This document shows positions 5,508-7,065 of a stretch of DNA of 7,065 bases, in pieces. A model generated the notes under the pieces. It searched no databases. It worked only from the letters and a program-made list of their open reading frames with translations, and was not told the DNA's origin. Numbering within the stretch: the stretch's first letter is position 1; each line of letters opens with the position of its first letter. This DNA is from Deltaproteobacteria bacterium (GTDB taxonomy: Bacteria > Desulfobacterota > Desulfobacteria > Desulfobacterales > B30-G6). Position numbers and translations under genes: made by a program. The DNA is taken from the NCBI GenBank assembly GCA_019313725.1, contig JAFDAT010000177.1:1-7065 (forward strand), given 5' to 3'.

Positions 5508-6047
5508 ATAGTTTTTCCAAAACGAACAAACAGGCCGAACCGTTCTAACAGAACCAATATCAACAAGAATATCAGGGCCAAAGAAGTCAGAGTTATTGAT
5601 CCTGACGGGGAACAGGTGGGTGTCATTCCGACGTACAAAGCGCTTGCTATTGCCGGCGACCACGGTCTGGATCTTGTGGAGGTTTCGCCCAATGCGAAGC
5701 CGCCCGTCTGCAAAATAATGGATTATGGCCGTTATAAATACGAGCAGACCAAGAAACAGCAGGAAGCCAAAAAAAAGCAAAGCACTTTCCAGGTAAAGGA
5801 GATCAAGATCCGCCCGAAAACCGGTGAACACGACCTGATCACCAAGTTGAATCACATTAAACGGTTTATTGATAACAAGGACAAGGTAAAGGTGACCGTG
5901 ATTTTCAGGGGCCGTGAAATAACGCTGTCCAATCGCGGGCGAGAACTGCTTAAATATATTGCAGAAAGTGCCGAAGAGTTCGCCATTGTCGAGCAGCTCC
6001 CTAAATTCGAAGGCCGGGTCATGACCATGGTGCTGGCCCCAAAATAA
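5508..6047 (+). CDS. infC: Translation initiation factor IF-3, rare AUA start
   Basis: IF-3 binds the 30S subunit, prevents premature 50S joining and rejects non-canonical start codons and wrong initiator tRNA. The protein is 179 residues from the AUA start, the usual family length. The N domain contains NIRAKEVRVI (21-30) and GLDLVEVSPNAKPPVCKIMD (53-72, the family signature), then YGRYKYEQ. A lysine-rich linker follows (82-92), then the C domain beginning KEIKIRPKTGEHD (97-109) with VIFRGREI (131-138). The first residues after the start (VFPKRTNRPNRSN) resemble the basic N terminus of other IF-3s. The start is decided by the perfect Shine-Dalgarno sequence at 5494-5503. Rare AUU/AUC/AUA starts are well known for infC and allow IF-3 to repress its own translation, so the same loop is likely here. 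It heads infC-rpmI-rplT-pheS, with thrS not upstream. Confidence 0.97.
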   Translation: MVFPKRTNRPNRSNRTNINKNIRAKEVRVIDPDGEQVGVIPTYKALAIAGDHGLDLVEVSPNAKPPVCKIMDYGRYKYEQTKKQQEAKKKQSTFQVKEIKIRPKTGEHDLITKLNHIKRFIDNKDKVKVTVIFRGREITLSNRGRELLKYIAESAEEFAIVEQLPKFEGRVMTMVLAPK

Positions 6048-6070
6048 AAACCTGTTTATTTTAATTAACT

Positions 6071-6137
6071 ATACGCAACCCCTCTGAAACGATACCCATT
6101 CGTTAAACGCTTACGGCGCTAAAAAGCGATACGCAAC
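6071..6137 (+). promoter_or_regulatory. Structured infC-rpmI leader with repeated ATACGCAAC
   Basis: The 226-bp gap between infC and rpmI holds two copies of ATACGCAAC (6071-6079 and 6129-6137). Between them are short stems: AACGA/TCGTT near 6089-6105 and CGCT/AGCG near 6118-6128. In E. coli and Firmicutes, L20 represses rpmI-rplT through an RNA site in or near this operon, so this region is a reasonable place for an L20-responsive leader. I cannot identify a known L20 leader class here. Confidence 0.35.
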
Positions 6138-6157
6138 ATCATTGATCACAATAATCC

Positions 6158-6206
6158 TGGCGTGGGCTGACTTTGCATGGGCTGCTCACGCCATCTATTT
6201 TTATTT
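6158..6206 (+). terminator. Rho-independent terminator or attenuator upstream of rpmI
   Basis: TGGCGTGGGC (6158-6167) pairs with GCTCACGCCA (6184-6193) over 10 bp with one G-U pair and a 16-nt loop. TCTATTTTTATTT follows at 6194-6206. This fits an intrinsic terminator on the plus strand. It lies inside a conserved operon, between infC and rpmI, 80 bp before the rpmI start. It is therefore more likely an attenuator that adjusts ribosomal protein gene expression than a full stop. Confidence 0.7.
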
Positions 6207-6273
6207 AATATAACCAGTGGTTCACCCCAATTAGCCATTTGCGGATGAGCACGAAACGAGGAGTAAACGGAAA

Positions 6274-6471
6274 ATGCCTAAGATTAAAACCAACCGGGCC
6301 GCCGCTAAAAGATTCCGTAAAACAGGAACCGGCAAATACGCTTTTTCAAAATCACACGGCAGCCATATTTTGACCAAGAAAACGACCAAACGCAAACGAT
6401 CCCTGAGGCAGGGGCAACTCGTCAAGAAGTCCGACATGAAGGAAATTCGGCTGCTGCTTCCCAACAAATAG
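6274..6471 (+). CDS. rpmI: 50S ribosomal protein L35
   Basis: This 65-residue, very basic protein has the L35 signature from its first residues: MPKIKTNRAAAKRFRKTGTG (1-20), then HILTKKTTKRKRSLRQ (31-46) and a C-terminal KEIRLLLP (56-63). It is a late-assembling protein of the large subunit. Length and ends are normal for the family. ATG 6274 has GAGGAG at 6258-6263, ten bases upstream. The rplT gene follows after 40 bp, in the usual rpmI-rplT pair. Confidence 0.98.
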   Translation: MPKIKTNRAAAKRFRKTGTGKYAFSKSHGSHILTKKTTKRKRSLRQGQLVKKSDMKEIRLLLPNK

Positions 6472-6511
6472 CGGATCGTGCGACGCAAAATTTTTCAGGA
6501 GGAATAATAAC

Positions 6512-6862
6512 ATGCGGGTTAAAAGAGGGTTCAAGGCGAGACAACGCCGTAAAAAAGTACTGAAACTGGCCAAGGGGTTTCGCGGAGGACGCAGTAAGCT
6601 TTTTCGCACTGCAGCCGATGCTGTGGACAAGGCGCTCATGTATGCATACCGGGATCGCCGGGCAAGGAAACGTGATTTCCGAAGACTGTGGATTACCCGG
6701 ATCAACGCCGCAGTACGCATGAACGATTTATCCTACAGCAAGTTTATCCATGGTTTGAAATTGGCCGATATCAGACTCGATCGCAAAGTCCTGGCAGAAC
6801 TGGCTGTTTCGGATCCGGCCGGCTTTACAAAAATCGCTGAGTTGGCAGCACAGAAGGCCTAG
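6512..6862 (+). CDS. rplT: 50S ribosomal protein L20
   Basis: This 116-residue L20 binds 23S rRNA early in large-subunit assembly and in many bacteria represses its own operon. The protein begins MRVKRGFKARQRRKKVLKLA (1-20), then GFRGGRSKLFRTA (22-34), AYRDRRARKRDFRRLWITRI (45-64), and a globular C domain with NDLSYSKFIHGL (71-82). Length is normal. ATG 6512 has AGGAGG at 6497-6502, nine bases upstream. It ends with two tandem TAG codons (6860-6862 and 6863-6865). The G of the second is also the first base of the pheS GTG start. Confidence 0.98.
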   Translation: MRVKRGFKARQRRKKVLKLAKGFRGGRSKLFRTAADAVDKALMYAYRDRRARKRDFRRLWITRINAAVRMNDLSYSKFIHGLKLADIRLDRKVLAELAVSDPAGFTKIAELAAQKA

Positions 6863-6864
6863 TA

Positions 6865-7065
6865 GTGGAGTCCATCGAACAGATCGAAAAGCAGGCCATC
6901 GACGAACTGGGTACCGTCAAAGACACGGAATCCATCAACGATCTCCGCGTTCACTACCTGGGGCGCAAGGGTGTCCTCACGGGAATAATGCGCAATATTT
7001 CCCAAATGCCCAAGGAAGAAAGACCGTCGGCCGGGAAAAAAGCCAACCAGGTCAAGGGCATCCTT
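6865..7065 (+). CDS. pheS: Phenylalanyl-tRNA synthetase alpha subunit, N-terminal part (cut by window end)
   Basis: Sixty-seven codons are present, open to the window edge. The translation has the PheS N-terminal pattern: a helical start (ESIEQIEKQAIDELGTV), then DLRVHYLGRKGVLTGIMRNI (27-46) and PKEERPSAGKKANQVK (49-64), matching the tRNA-binding coiled-coil arm of the alpha subunit. The enzyme (alpha2-beta2) charges tRNA-Phe. The start is GTG at 6865, two bases after the rplT stop, with AGAAGG at 6852-6857, seven bases upstream, inside the end of rplT. This suggests translational coupling. The order rplT-pheS is the standard one. Confidence 0.95.
   Translation, partial: MESIEQIEKQAIDELGTVKDTESINDLRVHYLGRKGVLTGIMRNISQMPKEERPSAGKKANQVKGIL

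Overview
The window looks like a chromosomal segment of a Gram-negative sulfate-reducer-like bacterium, most likely Desulfobacterota (Desulfobacterales). This is inferred from the style of the proteins (an HsdR-N-like protein, a TadA-like deaminase and a YkgJ pair that resemble proteins I associate with that group), the moderate GC content, and the intergenic debris of short degenerate repeats. No rRNA or other decisive taxonomic marker is present, so the assignment is tentative.

Layout. Positions 1-322 hold no gene. They contain degenerate AAGTG/CTAAA-type repeats, two tandem small hairpins, and the first copy of a 43-nt repeat. A plus-strand SDR-family gene (323-1132) follows, with an unusual active site. 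Positions 1133-1397 are a repeat-rich convergent intergenic region: a 14-bp degenerate tandem repeat, a REP-like palindrome, and the second copy of the 43-nt repeat. Next comes a minus-strand cluster, transcribed in the order dGTPase-like HD hydrolase (3974-2907), YkgJ-type cysteine-cluster protein (2893-2270), and a second, more divergent YkgJ-type protein (2180-1398). A 20-bp inverted repeat spans the junction of the two YkgJ genes and includes the ribosome binding site of the second.

A divergent intergenic region (3975-4177) separates this cluster from a plus-strand run: an HsdR-N-like protein (4178-4738), a TadA-like nucleoside deaminase (4809-5309), and then the conserved translation operon infC (5508-6047), rpmI (6274-6471), rplT (6512-6862) and the 5' part of pheS (6865-7065, cut by the window end). 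infC appears to start at the rare codon AUA behind a perfect Shine-Dalgarno sequence, as expected for a gene that regulates itself through start-codon discrimination. A terminator-like hairpin with a U-tract lies between infC and rpmI and may be an attenuator for the ribosomal protein genes. thrS, which precedes infC in many bacteria, is not here.

The best leads for unusual biology are the SDR that lacks the catalytic Lys and Asn, the inverted repeat masking a ribosome binding site between the paired cysteine-cluster genes, the HsdR-N-like protein that lacks the expected nuclease Glu but has a cysteine-rich tail, and the infC-rpmI leader. I see no CRISPR array, transposase, tRNA or rRNA, and no clear new defence system.
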